From Crocinitomicaceae bacterium (GTDB lineage: Bacteria > Bacteroidota > Bacteroidia > Flavobacteriales_D > Crocinitomicaceae): a stretch of DNA of 64,000 nucleotides. Numbering within the stretch: position 1 is the stretch's first letter; each line of letters opens with the position of its first letter. The notes beneath the pieces were generated by a model, which saw only the letters and a list, made by a program, of their open reading frames with translations, did not search any database and was not told the DNA's origin. Shown here piece after piece: positions 1 to 8,453 of this stretch. The translations under genes and the position numbers were made by a program. The DNA lies in contig JADJGJ010000001.1 in the NCBI GenBank assembly GCA_016708105.1, positions 2,480,001 to 2,544,000 of the forward strand, in the 5' to 3' direction.

Positions 1-160
1 ATCAAGCCAAACTCAACCCTTCGTTAATCTGTTTAAAATTGGAAATATTATGCGTATTTTTTTTTTTTGATATACAAGTCAACCAAAGTTTCCCATGTCA
101 ATGATTTAGAAAAAGTATGATCTCCATTTTATTCCAGCACCTTATTATTTCATTAAGATA

Positions 161-206
161 CCCGCACGTTTAGACGCAGGTCGCGACCTGCGCCTAAACG
201 TGCGGG
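161..206. repeat. Long intergenic palindrome
   Basis: The two 23-base arms are reverse complements with one mismatch, centred on GGTCGCGACC. The core GCAGGTCGCGACCTGC is shared with the palindrome at 31043-31086, whose outer arms differ but are also self-complementary. It lies just downstream of the minus-strand gene ending at 219, so it could end transcription as a hairpin, but there is no clear T-run. Function is unknown. Confidence 0.8.
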
Positions 207-218
207 GAAAATTTTGCG

Positions 219-479
219 TTAAATATTTTTTGGTTGCTCGGTATTTTGTTCTTGCTTATCCTTTTCTTCCTTATCAAAAACCTCGGTCAGCAAATAAGCC
301 ATAAGGGCAATCAACAAAATAAACAAAAACATGCGTTTGTCTTTGTACAGTGGTTTTTTAGGTCGTTTGGTGTAATGGTCATAGGCATGAGTCAGCCGTG
401 AAAAGTCTTTATACTTCTCAATGGTTTCTTTGGTTGGCACCTTTTGATCCCCTTTTCTATTTATTTTATACTGTCTCAT
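219..479 (-). CDS. Small single-pass membrane protein coupled to ECF sigma factor
   Basis: This 86-residue protein has a basic N-terminal half of about 48 residues, one hydrophobic segment at about residues 49-66, and a short charged tail rich in Lys, Glu and Gln. Its ATG shares an A with the stop codon of the sigma gene upstream (TAATG), which implies translational coupling. Position and topology suggest a minimal membrane partner or anti-sigma factor, but no anti-sigma motif is visible, so that role is inference only. I do not recognise the family. Confidence 0.7.
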   Translation of the reverse strand: MRQYKINRKGDQKVPTKETIEKYKDFSRLTHAYDHYTKRPKKPLYKDKRMFLFILLIALMAYLLTEVFDKEEKDKQEQNTEQPKNI

Positions 480-991
480 TACTTCCAGTCCTCCTTCATT
501 TTTTCAAGGATTCTGTACAGTCTCATTTTCGCATTAGCCTCTGTGATACCGTAAAAATCGGCAATTTCTTTGAATGAATACTGCATAAAAAAACGCAGCT
601 CAATAATTTCAGCATGTTCAGGTTTTAGCTTAGCCAACATGCGTATTAATTTTTCCTGATCCTCTTCACTTTCAATTTTTCCCAACTCACCTTCTTGCAT
701 CACATCTTTCACGTGTCGTTCTGAAATTTCAACCGTGGTATTTTTTTTCTTTGACCTGAACCACAAATTCACTTCGTTTGATGCAATGCGATACAACCAG
801 GCTGAAAACGGAACGCCCCTATCTTCATATTTACCAATATTAAACATCACTTTCAGCATCGTTTCCTGACAAATATCGCCTGCTAAATCTTCATCCCCCA
901 CCCGTTTGAATATAAACAAATAAATGCGTTCAAAATATTTATCATAAATGGCGGCAAAGGCATTTTTATTTTGCTTCGCAGCCTCTACCAA
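479..991 (-). CDS. RNA polymerase sigma factor, ECF subfamily
   Basis: The 170-residue product has the sigma-70 region 2 signature early (AFAAIYDKYFERIYLFIFKR, then GDICQETMLKV) and a region 4 helix-turn-helix near the C terminus (FKEIADFYGITEANAKMRLY). The stated start is TTG. The frame stays open upstream to about 1066, and the residues just before it (TDDRI) fit the usual ECF N terminus, so the true start may be a non-ATG codon further upstream. It forms a two-gene unit with the small membrane protein. It should direct RNA polymerase to a dedicated set of promoters; the signal is unknown. Confidence 0.9.
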   Translation of the reverse strand: MVEAAKQNKNAFAAIYDKYFERIYLFIFKRVGDEDLAGDICQETMLKVMFNIGKYEDRGVPFSAWLYRIASNEVNLWFRSKKKNTTVEISERHVKDVMQEGELGKIESEEDQEKLIRMLAKLKPEHAEIIELRFFMQYSFKEIADFYGITEANAKMRLYRILEKMKEDWK

Positions 992-1122
992 AATTCGGTC
1001 GTCGGTTTGATATGTCTCTTTCTTAGCCTTCAGAGGTATTGGTTTTGTATCATTAATGCAATTGTTTTATAAAAGTAACAAAGTATTTTACCCAATAATC
1101 AAAATAAATAATTGCGTTGTCG

Positions 1123-1161
1123 TTCCCGTAGGGATGCCGATTCATCGCATCCCTACGGGAA
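1123..1161. repeat. Hairpin repeat
   Basis: A perfect 15-base stem (TTCCCGTAGGGATGC) with a 9-base loop sits between the sigma gene and the Nudix gene. Its right arm leads into the first copy of the 95-bp duplicated block that follows. The motif resembles dispersed intergenic palindromes; no gene is involved. Confidence 0.75.
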
Positions 1162-1440
1162 TATCCTATCCGAAACAAAACCTAATTCATCGTACCCCCC
1201 CCAATAACAATCATGAACCAATACCTTCGGGGCGCGGTAAATCGGTGCGGTGCGATAAATCGCGGTGCCGTAAATCGGGGCGCGATAAATCGGGGCGCGA
1301 TAAATTGCGTCCCTACGGGAATATCCTATCCGAAACAAAACCTAATTCATCATACCCCCCCCAATAACAATCATGAACCAATACCTTCGGGGCGCGGTAA
1401 ATCGGGGCGCGATAAATCGCGTCCCTACGTTTTTTATTCG
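1151..1440. repeat. Duplicated 95-bp block with short GC-rich repeats
   Basis: The block at 1151-1245 recurs at 1311-1405 with one substitution, a 160-bp period. The interval and the right edge carry degenerate copies of a 15-bp unit like CGGGGCGCGATAAAT. Reading frames open here only because of the repeats. It occupies most of the roughly 470-bp gap between the sigma factor and Nudix genes, where I see no real gene. Confidence 0.75.
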
Positions 1441-1498
1441 TGAATTACGTATCGGAGAATGAAATCTCCATGATATTATTTCACCTTTAACATTCACG

Positions 1499-1524
1499 TT
1501 AGGGCGAATGCGATTCGCCCCTAA
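1499..1524. repeat. GGGCGAAT/ATTCGCCC inverted repeat
   Basis: TTAGGGCGAAT and a near-complement ATTCGCCCCTAA are separated by a few bases, 11 bp past the Nudix stop codon. Related copies occur near 37670 (reverse orientation) and 41856, with partly conserved flanks, so this is a dispersed family. Confidence 0.7.
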
Positions 1525-1534
1525 ATTTATTCAA

Positions 1535-2020
1535 TCATTCTTGTTCCATCAACTCAATTACCAGTTTGATAGATTCGAATGTTTCGTTCTTTATTCTTTG
1601 GAAATCTTCTTTTTTAAAAAATTTCACTTCGGTTATTCCTTCGTCCGTTTGCGGAACGGGATCAGTGTTCAAAATTTCTAGTTTCAGCAAATACCACCAA
1701 GTTTTTTTTAGCACGTGTTTACCCTTGTGTTCGTATGTATGCCAGGTGTTGGTAATGTGTTTTACAATAACGGGTTTTGGTATCCCACATTCTTCTACAA
1801 TTTCTCTAACAGCACCTGCCTCAGGCGTTTCGCCTTTGTCAAGCTTACCTTTTGGAATGTCCCAAACGCCGTTTCGTTTAATAAATAAATAGGTATCTTT
1901 TAATCTTACCAAACCTCCGGCTGCCTGAATAAATTTATGGTTTGAAAAGTTTTGCATCAGTTCTGCTTCACTGTTTGCTTTGAATGTCACCGGTTTATTA
2001 TCAACAAATACTTTGTACAT
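1535..2020 (-). CDS. Nudix hydrolase
   Basis: The 161-residue protein carries a complete Nudix box: a Gly in GKLDKGE, then REIVEECG, giving the GX5EX7REUXEEXGU pattern near residues 77-99. The family cleaves nucleoside diphosphates linked to another moiety using Mg2+; the substrate cannot be told here. The short N-terminal extension (MYKVFVDNKPVTF) is typical of Bacteroidota members. It is transcribed divergently from pyrE with only 9 bp between the start codons, so the promoters must lie inside each other's coding sequence or overlap. Confidence 0.9.
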   Translation of the reverse strand: MYKVFVDNKPVTFKANSEAELMQNFSNHKFIQAAGGLVRLKDTYLFIKRNGVWDIPKGKLDKGETPEAGAVREIVEECGIPKPVIVKHITNTWHTYEHKGKHVLKKTWWYLLKLEILNTDPVPQTDEGITEVKFFKKEDFQRIKNETFESIKLVIELMEQE

Positions 2021-2029
2021 TTGTGGTCT

Positions 2030-2671
2030 ATGATTTTAGATAAAGATAAGGCATTAAAAATAGCTGATTTTTTATTACAGATAAAAGCAGTTCGTCTGCA
2101 ACCAACAGAACCTTTCACCTGGGCAAGCGGATGGAAGTCTCCCATTTATTGTGATAACCGCAAAACGCTTTCATATCCTCGTATACGCACAGCAATTAGA
2201 CAAACATTCAGTGAACAAATTGCTGAGGCTTTTGGTCCGGTTGAAGTGATTGCCGGCGTAGCCACAGGCGGTATTGCCATTGGCGCACTGGTAGCTGAAG
2301 AAATGGGATTACCTTTTGTCTATGTGCGGTCAGAATCAAAAGGGCATGGATTGGAGAATCAAATTGAAGGAGAAGTTCAACCCGGCCAACGCGTAGTGGT
2401 GGTTGAAGATTTAATCTCTACCGGAGGCAGCAGTCTCAAAGCTGTTGAAGCATTGCGCAAAGCAGGTTGTCAGGTAGTAGGTCTGGCAGCCATCTTCTCT
2501 TATGGATTTGAGAAAGCTCACCGCAGTTTCACTGAAGCAGAATGTCCTTTTTTCACCTTGTCAGATTATCATCATCTCATAGAGCAGGCCTTGACAACCA
2601 ATTATATTTCTGATAAAGAAGTAGACTCGCTGCAAGCTTGGCGAGCAAACCCTGAAACCTGGAACCGCTGA
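2030..2671 (+). CDS. pyrE: Orotate phosphoribosyltransferase
   Basis: This 213-residue enzyme joins orotate to PRPP to give orotidine 5'-phosphate in pyrimidine synthesis. The PRPP-binding motif is clear (VVVVEDLISTGGSS), as are the N-terminal FTWASGWKSPIYCDNR segment and the flexible-loop region. I chose the ATG at 2030 over an upstream in-frame start because MILDKDKALKIADFLL matches the family N terminus. A promoter-like TACATTTG lies at 2016-2023, very close to the start. Its stop overlaps the next ATG (TGATG). Confidence 0.95.
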   Translation: MILDKDKALKIADFLLQIKAVRLQPTEPFTWASGWKSPIYCDNRKTLSYPRIRTAIRQTFSEQIAEAFGPVEVIAGVATGGIAIGALVAEEMGLPFVYVRSESKGHGLENQIEGEVQPGQRVVVVEDLISTGGSSLKAVEALRKAGCQVVGLAAIFSYGFEKAHRSFTEAECPFFTLSDYHHLIEQALTTNYISDKEVDSLQAWRANPETWNR

Positions 2672-3075
2672 TGGCAACTACCATAGAAAGTGAGAAAGTA
2701 AAAATCAATAAAAATCCACAAGTGGTTTTTGACTATTTGTGTGATTTTAATAACGTGATTCATCTTTTGCCACAAGACAAAATTTCAGATTGGAAATCAA
2801 CCACTGAAGAATGTTCATTTAAAATTCAGAACGCGGCCGTGATCCCGCTGGTAAAAAAAGATACGCATCCAATAACAAAAATTAATATTGTATCCGGTGA
2901 CAAAGCCCCATTCCCTTTTACCTTGGTGGTACATATTAAACAGCAGGAAAGTGGCTGCGAATGTCATTTACATTTTTCCGGTGAAATCAATGCCTTTTTG
3001 AAAATGATGGTAATGAAACCACTCACCAATTTATTCAACTACATGGCACAACGCTTGCAAGAAATTCACACCTAA
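2671..3075 (+). CDS. SRPBCC-like small protein
   Basis: The 134-residue protein starts with a SRPBCC/START-type pattern (VKINKNPQVVFDYLCDFNNVIHLLP), and the closing long helix (MVMKPLTNLFNYMAQRLQEI) fits that helix-grip fold, which binds hydrophobic ligands. There is no signal peptide. It overlaps the pyrE stop by one base, so it is translationally coupled, and it ends overlapping the convergent birA by 4 bp. Ligand and role are unknown; coupling to pyrE need not mean a pyrimidine function. Confidence 0.75.
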   Translation: MATTIESEKVKINKNPQVVFDYLCDFNNVIHLLPQDKISDWKSTTEECSFKIQNAAVIPLVKKDTHPITKINIVSGDKAPFPFTLVVHIKQQESGCECHLHFSGEINAFLKMMVMKPLTNLFNYMAQRLQEIHT

Positions 3076-3860
3076 TCTTCAGCGTGCATTAGGGCAATTT
3101 CTTTTAAGTCATAATGCACAATTTTTTCTTCAACGCGCACTTTTAATTTGCCGTATGGGTCAACACCGGTAATCACTCCCTTAAAAACACCGGCTTCATC
3201 ACGGAATAATTTTTCCTCATTCAAACCGTACAATTGCTCATGATATTTTTTACTGATCAGTGCATAATTATGCGCCAATAGTAAATCAATCATAAAATCA
3301 AGAGCATCATAAATGCGTTCAAAAACTTCGTTTAGATCAATCTCTTTTCCTGTTTGCAATAAAACAGATGTTGGCGTTGGCTGCAATTGTTTGAATTCTG
3401 ATTGATTGCAGTTGATGCCAATTCCTGCCACAGATGCTTGAATGATATTATTGCGCACTTGATTTTCAATGAGAATTCCGCCAATTTTTCTATTGGAACA
3501 AAAAATATCATTGGGCCATTTTATTTTTACGTCAGTTAAAAAAATTTGCAATGCATCACGCACGGCCAGAGATGTTGCCATGTTGAGAAAAAACATTTTT
3601 TCAGCAGCAATTCTCGGATAAATAATAATTGAAAAAGTTAAATTTTTACCTGCTTCGCTTATCCAGGTATTTCCACGTTGCCCCTTCCCTGCTGTTTGAT
3701 TATCTGCAATGATCACCGTTCCCTGCGCAGGTTTTTGGCTATCCAGCAATTGCATAGCGGTTGCATTGGTACTTTGCAAACTTGGGTAGCGGTTAACTAT
3801 GTGAGATAGCTGCTTGTAGTGCATATTTACCGGTTCAATTTCTTCAACACTGAAGCGCAA
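3072..3860 (-). CDS. birA: Biotin--[acetyl-CoA-carboxylase] ligase
   Basis: The product activates biotin with ATP and attaches it to the biotin carboxyl carrier protein. Visible motifs are the biotinoyl-AMP loop GKGQRGN (family GRGRRGR), KWPNDIF with the conserved Lys, and a C-terminal domain with VDPYGKLKV. The N-terminal DNA-binding domain of E. coli BirA is absent, so this is a monofunctional class I ligase that should not act as a repressor. The first Met gives 262 residues; an internal Met at 3824 (MHYKQLSHIVNRYPSL) is a plausible alternative start. Confidence 0.92.
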   Translation of the reverse strand: MRFSVEEIEPVNMHYKQLSHIVNRYPSLQSTNATAMQLLDSQKPAQGTVIIADNQTAGKGQRGNTWISEAGKNLTFSIIIYPRIAAEKMFFLNMATSLAVRDALQIFLTDVKIKWPNDIFCSNRKIGGILIENQVRNNIIQASVAGIGINCNQSEFKQLQPTPTSVLLQTGKEIDLNEVFERIYDALDFMIDLLLAHNYALISKKYHEQLYGLNEEKLFRDEAGVFKGVITGVDPYGKLKVRVEEKIVHYDLKEIALMHAED

Positions 3861-3976
3861 AGATAATTTTATTGGTGCTGATTAAATAACTTCCAATGGC
3901 TGCAAGCAGAACAAATGTGACACAGGATACTGCCAACTTAAACAAAAACCGTAGTTTTGCTCATATTTTTTTCATA

Positions 3977-4360
3977 ATGCCAAAAGCACTTAAAATAAAA
4001 GACAAGGCTAATCGTCAACTAATAGAAACCATCATTGACGGATTGCAGGATGTAAAAGCAAAGGATGTTGTTGTATTAGACCTCACTTCACTGAAACACG
4101 CGGTAACAGATTATTTCATTATTGCAAGCGGTGATTCAAGCACACAGGTAGAAGGTATGGCAAGTTCTGTTGTTCGCAAGACAAGGAAAGAACTCAAAGA
4201 AAAACCCTGGCATGAAGAGGGGGTTGGCAATTCTGAGTGGATACTGCTGGATTACGTCAATGTTGTGGTACATATCTTTTTCAGAGAAACCAGAGAGTTT
4301 TATAATCTGGAAGATTTATGGGCAGATGCCAAACGAACAGAAATTGAAAACGTGCAATAG
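3977..4360 (+). CDS. rsfS: Ribosomal silencing factor RsfS
   Basis: The 127-residue protein has the RsfS/Iojap core: VVVLDLTSLKHAVTDYFIIASG, then GNSEWILLDYVNVVVHIF and the C-terminal FREFYNLEDLW-like segment. RsfS binds ribosomal protein L14 and blocks subunit joining when nutrients are low. The ATG at 3977 is chosen over an in-frame start at 3896 because the family begins at about this point. It lies 9 bp before ftsH, in the same order as in many Bacteroidota. Confidence 0.93.
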   Translation: MPKALKIKDKANRQLIETIIDGLQDVKAKDVVVLDLTSLKHAVTDYFIIASGDSSTQVEGMASSVVRKTRKELKEKPWHEEGVGNSEWILLDYVNVVVHIFFRETREFYNLEDLWADAKRTEIENVQ

Positions 4361-4369
4361 TACAAGCTT

Positions 4370-6412
4370 ATGTCAGACGATTCGAATGCTAAAAAAAATG
4401 CGCCCCGCGGAGGCTTCAATGCTTACTGGATTTATGTAATCATCGCCGTATTACTAATCAGTTTTAATCTATTCCATTTTAACAGCCGTGATATTGAAAT
4501 TCAAGAAAGTGATTTCTATACCCTGGCTGAGCGCGGATACATTGAAAAAATGACCGTGGTAAAAAATCAGGAAATTGCAGAGATTTATCTGAAACAAGAA
4601 AAGATTGATTCAGTAAAACTTTTGGATGAAAAATACAAAACACTAACAAAAAAAGATGGTTTGGGTGGGCGTTCAGCCGACTTGAAATTTGAAACAAAAG
4701 ACTTAGAATCACTGAACCGTGATTTAGATGAATTAGAGAAACATTTGGCTGCCAAAGGACCCAATTACATGTTCAGTACCAAATATGAAAAACGCACTGA
4801 TTGGTTTGGTGATATATTAAGCTGGTTGCTCTTTCCGGTTATCCTGATTATTTTCTGGATATTTTTGATGCGCCGCATGACCGGTGGTGGAGGACAAGGC
4901 GGGGCAGGTAATATTTTCTCTATTGGAAAATCACGTGCAAAGGTTTTTGAAAAAGGGAAAGGCACTAATACCACCTTCAAAGATGTTGCAGGCTTGCAAG
5001 GTGCAAAAGAAGAAATTGAGGAGATTGTAGATTTTTTAAAGAATCCGAAAAAGTATACCGAATTAGGGGCAAAAATTCCAAAGGGAGCATTGCTTGTAGG
5101 GCCTCCGGGCACGGGTAAAACCTTGCTGGCAAAGGCAGTTGCAGGTGAAGCTAAAGTACCGTTCTTTTCTCTTTCAGGATCTGATTTTGTTGAAATGTTT
5201 GTGGGTGTAGGTGCTTCACGGGTGCGTGATTTATTTAGACAAGCAAAAGAAAAAGCACCTTCCATTATTTTTATTGATGAGATTGACGCCATTGGTCGGG
5301 CACGTGGAAAAAACCTCAACATGGGGTCCAATGATGAGCGTGAAAACACCTTGAATCAATTGCTCACTGAAATGGATGGATTTGGCACCAACAGTGGAGT
5401 TATTATTCTTGCAGCAACTAACCGAGCTGATGTATTGGATTCTGCCTTGATGCGTGCAGGTCGTTTTGACCGACAGATTTATGTTGATATGCCTGACATG
5501 AACGAGCGCAAAGAAATTTTTATGGTCCACTTAAAACCACTCAAGTTAGAGAATGATTTGGACATTGATTTTCTTGCAAAACAAACTCCGGGGTTCTCAG
5601 GTGCTGATATAGCAAATATTTGTAATGAAGCCGCCTTGATTGCTGCGCGTAAAAAGAAAAAAGCAGTTTCAAAACAAGATTTTCTTGATGCAGTTGATCG
5701 CATTGTAGGTGGACTTGAAAAGAAAAATAAAATCATTACACCCGAAGAGAAAAAAACCATAGCATATCATGAAGCCGGTCATGCTACTACTTCATGGTTA
5801 CTTGAACATGCCTCTCCACTTGTGAAGGTTACAATAGTTCCACGCGGGCGCTCGTTAGGTGCTGCATGGTACTTACCTGAAGAACGGCAAATCACTACAA
5901 CAGAGCAGTTACTTGATGAAATGTGTTATGCACTGGGCGGACGAGCTGCTGAAGAAATTATTTTTGGCAAAATTTCAACGGGCGCATTAAGTGATCTTGA
6001 AAAAGTCACCAAGCAAGCATACGCAATGGTATCCATTTACGGCTTGAGTGATAAACTTGGTAATATCAGTTATTATGATCCGCAGGGACAATCTGCTTTC
6101 ATGCGGCCATACTCTGAAGAGCGCGCCCAATTGATTGATAAAGAAGTGTCGCAAATGATTGAAGAGCAATATCAACGCGCTAAAAAGATTCTGCTTGAGA
6201 ACAAAGACAAACTATCTGCCTTGGCTGAAAAATTACTTGAACAAGAAGTTATTTTTAAAGATGATTTGATTGCAATTTTCGGTAAAAGGATGTGGGAAAA
6301 AGAAGAGGCCAGACCGGCTGATACTATTCACCCGTCTGATGAACAAAAGGACAATGCTGCAGGTGAAAATGCTGCAGATACTAGTACTGAAACAAAACCT
6401 CTTCCGCATTAA
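4370..6412 (+). CDS. ftsH: ATP-dependent zinc metalloprotease FtsH
   Basis: This 680-residue membrane AAA+ protease degrades misfolded membrane proteins and unstable regulators. It has a transmembrane segment at about 18-36, a periplasmic domain, a second segment at about 150-168, and a Gly-rich linker. The AAA module has Walker A GPPGTGKT at 244-251, Walker B FIDEID near 301-306, and the second region of homology (DSALMRAGRFDRQIYVD). The zinc site HEAGH is at 467-471. All key residues are present. The C-terminal tail is acidic and low complexity. It sits between rsfS and a DUF2007 gene. Confidence 0.97.
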   Translation: MSDDSNAKKNAPRGGFNAYWIYVIIAVLLISFNLFHFNSRDIEIQESDFYTLAERGYIEKMTVVKNQEIAEIYLKQEKIDSVKLLDEKYKTLTKKDGLGGRSADLKFETKDLESLNRDLDELEKHLAAKGPNYMFSTKYEKRTDWFGDILSWLLFPVILIIFWIFLMRRMTGGGGQGGAGNIFSIGKSRAKVFEKGKGTNTTFKDVAGLQGAKEEIEEIVDFLKNPKKYTELGAKIPKGALLVGPPGTGKTLLAKAVAGEAKVPFFSLSGSDFVEMFVGVGASRVRDLFRQAKEKAPSIIFIDEIDAIGRARGKNLNMGSNDERENTLNQLLTEMDGFGTNSGVIILAATNRADVLDSALMRAGRFDRQIYVDMPDMNERKEIFMVHLKPLKLENDLDIDFLAKQTPGFSGADIANICNEAALIAARKKKKAVSKQDFLDAVDRIVGGLEKKNKIITPEEKKTIAYHEAGHATTSWLLEHASPLVKVTIVPRGRSLGAAWYLPEERQITTTEQLLDEMCYALGGRAAEEIIFGKISTGALSDLEKVTKQAYAMVSIYGLSDKLGNISYYDPQGQSAFMRPYSEERAQLIDKEVSQMIEEQYQRAKKILLENKDKLSALAEKLLEQEVIFKDDLIAIFGKRMWEKEEARPADTIHPSDEQKDNAAGENAADTSTETKPLPH

Positions 6413-6417
6413 TTCGC

Positions 6418-6630
6418 ATGAGTTTTGCAAAAGGTCAGACATGCATTTATTCAACCAATTCAGAGCATGATGCACTGATCAAACAGCATCGGCTCATTGA
6501 AGCGGGACTTGACGTTGTTCTATTGAATAAAAAAGATTCAAGCTACGGAACATTTGGTCAAATTGAATTGTATGTTCCGGTTTTACAAGTTGAAAAAGCA
6601 AAATTAATTCTGAGCAAACTGAATGAGTAA
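6418..6630 (+). CDS. DUF2007-like small protein
   Basis: The 70-residue protein has the DUF2007 pattern: a first strand (CIYSTNSEHDALIKQHRL), then IEAGLDVVLLNKKDSSYG and a C-terminal ELYVPVLQVEKAKLIL. It follows ftsH by 5 bp and overlaps cdsA by 8 bp, so it is part of the same operon. The family is often called putative signal-transducing protein, but no activity is established. Confidence 0.8.
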   Translation: MSFAKGQTCIYSTNSEHDALIKQHRLIEAGLDVVLLNKKDSSYGTFGQIELYVPVLQVEKAKLILSKLNE

Positions 6631-7453
6631 TTTTTTGCAACGAGCTATAACAGGTACCCTGTTTGTTATTGTTCTCATTGGAGCAATATTACTTGGCGGT
6701 TGGTATATGCATGGGCTCTTCGGCTTGATTGTTGTGCTTGGCTTGTGGGAATTTTTTTCTCTCTTCAAAGCAACAGACATTAAACCGCAAAAAATATTAG
6801 GTACATTCATTGGTACAGCAATTTATTTTTTGGTATTGCTCTCATGGTATTTTGGTGAAATCATGATGGTTCCGCTAATCGGTTTATTGTTCTTATTTTT
6901 TATGGTTACAGCCATCTCAGAATTGTTCAGAAAAACTACCCGACCATTTGAAAACGTAAGCATCACATTAGTGGCTACACTTTACATCGTGCTTCCTTTT
7001 GTGTTGCTTAATGTATACAGTTTTGAACATGTTTTGGAAGTAGAAACACTCATTTGGCCACCATTGAGCATTTTTATTTTAATCTGGTGCAATGATACGT
7101 TCGCTTATCTCACAGGAAGATTGCTAGGCAAACACAAATTATTTGAACGTATCTCACCTAAAAAAACCTGGGAAGGATTTATTGGTGGCGTCGCATTTGC
7201 CGTGCTGGCAGGTATTCTTCTGGCTTATTTTCTTGAATGGTCATATAGCAAAATGATCACCTACGGAATTGTGGTTGGCGTAATTGGCACCGCAGGAGAT
7301 TTGGTTGAGTCCATGTTGAAAAGAAATGTTGGAGTAAAAGATTCAGGAACCATTTTACCCGGTCACGGGGGTATTTTAGACAGGTTTGATGCGGTGCTTT
7401 TTGTTGTGCCTGTTATCTTTTTTTTAGAGAAGTTTATTTTTGTAATTCATTGA
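6623..7453 (+). CDS. cdsA: Phosphatidate cytidylyltransferase
   Basis: CdsA makes CDP-diacylglycerol from phosphatidic acid and CTP, the branch point of phospholipid synthesis. The 276-residue protein has about seven or eight hydrophobic segments and both family signatures: NDTFAYLTGRLLGKHKL with SPKKTWEG, and the C-terminal KDSGTILPGHGGILDRFDA. It starts inside the end of the DUF2007 gene and is followed after 10 bp by psd, so two phospholipid steps are linked. Confidence 0.95.
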   Translation: MSNFLQRAITGTLFVIVLIGAILLGGWYMHGLFGLIVVLGLWEFFSLFKATDIKPQKILGTFIGTAIYFLVLLSWYFGEIMMVPLIGLLFLFFMVTAISELFRKTTRPFENVSITLVATLYIVLPFVLLNVYSFEHVLEVETLIWPPLSIFILIWCNDTFAYLTGRLLGKHKLFERISPKKTWEGFIGGVAFAVLAGILLAYFLEWSYSKMITYGIVVGVIGTAGDLVESMLKRNVGVKDSGTILPGHGGILDRFDAVLFVVPVIFFLEKFIFVIH

Positions 7454-7463
7454 TTAATCTACC

Positions 7464-8123
7464 ATGAAAATTCACAAAGAGGGTTATGTTATAATACTTG
7501 TTACTACACTGATTTGTGGCGGTATTTTTATTGTCAATCATTTTTTGCTGCGCGATATTCAAATTCTGTACTGGCTGATTAATCTTTTTTTATTGGTGAT
7601 GTACTATCTGGTAGTTCAGTTTTTCAGAGTGCCGCACCGAAATGCACCTCAAGGAGAAAATATTATCATTTGCCCTGCTGATGGAAAAGTTGTTGTCATT
7701 GAAGAAACTGAAGAGACAGAATATTTTAAAGATAAACGTATACAAATTTCCATATTCATGTCGCCTATGAATGTGCATGCAAACTGGAATCCAATTCACG
7801 GGATTACACAATATGTAAAATATCATCCCGGAAAATATCTTGTGGCATGGCATCCAAAATCATCTATTGAAAATGAACGTACAACCGTGGTGGTAAAACA
7901 CGCTAATGGATCAGAAGTTTTATTCAGACAAATTGCCGGTGCGGTTGCGCGTCGCATTGTCTGTTATGCAAAAGAAAATGAAAAAGTAACCGCCGGAACA
8001 GAATTTGGTTTTATCAAATTTGGATCTCGCATCGATGTTTTTGTTCCGCTTGGAACTCCACTCAATATTAAAATTGGAGATGTGGTGCAAGGCAAAACAA
8101 CCATAATTGGTCAATTGCCATAA
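7464..8123 (+). CDS. psd: Phosphatidylserine decarboxylase-related protein
   Basis: The 219-residue protein belongs to the short phosphatidylserine decarboxylase branch, which makes phosphatidylethanolamine. Two N-terminal hydrophobic segments precede the catalytic part, with MSPMNVHANWNPIHG and the self-cleavage site in IKFGSRIDVFVP, where cleavage at Gly-Ser yields the pyruvoyl group. No phosphatidylserine synthase gene lies beside it. The end of the rsfS-psd run is about here. Confidence 0.92.
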   Translation: MKIHKEGYVIILVTTLICGGIFIVNHFLLRDIQILYWLINLFLLVMYYLVVQFFRVPHRNAPQGENIIICPADGKVVVIEETEETEYFKDKRIQISIFMSPMNVHANWNPIHGITQYVKYHPGKYLVAWHPKSSIENERTTVVVKHANGSEVLFRQIAGAVARRIVCYAKENEKVTAGTEFGFIKFGSRIDVFVPLGTPLNIKIGDVVQGKTTIIGQLP

Positions 8124-8209
8124 ATCGTTTAATTTAATTTTTAGCAAAATTTTAACAGCAAGCTTCACATGAAGTCAGTATTTTTACATCACATTAAAAC
8201 GATGTTATT

Positions 8210-8398
8210 ATGAAAAAAATCTTTTTAGCCGCTGCATTATTGGCTTTCACAGGAGTTTCAATGAACTCATTTGCACAAGATGGTAAAAAAACAAATACCA
8301 CTACAACTAAAAAAACTGACAAAAAGAAATCATCTTCTTGTTGCTCAGGTCACGGAACTACCACTTCATGTGACAAAAAGAAAACTGAAACAAAATAA
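8210..8398 (+). CDS. Small exported Lys/Thr/Cys-rich peptide
   Basis: The 62-residue product has a signal peptide (MKKIFLAAALLAFTGVSMNSFAQ), leaving about 39 residues that are mostly Lys, Thr and Ser. These contain a CCSGHGTTTSC cluster, three Cys and a His that could bind metal or form disulfides. A terminator follows. I do not recognise a family. It is a monocistronic unit between psd and an exported protein. Confidence 0.7.
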   Translation: MKKIFLAAALLAFTGVSMNSFAQDGKKTNTTTTKKTDKKKSSSCCSGHGTTTSCDKKKTETK

Positions 8399-8416
8399 TT
8401 GAATTTCTTTCCGTTG

Positions 8417-8453
8417 AAAAACTACCTTCAGATTTGGAGGTAGTTTTTTTTTC
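8417..8453 (+). terminator. Rho-independent terminator
   Basis: The stem AAAACTACCT pairs with AGGTAGTTTT across a 10-base loop and runs into a T tract. It lies about 20 bp after the small exported peptide gene. Confidence 0.85.

Noticed and set aside
1056..1443. Short frames over the 1.1-1.4 kb repeats
   Set aside because: They exist because of GC-rich repeats and read through the duplicated block in several frames.
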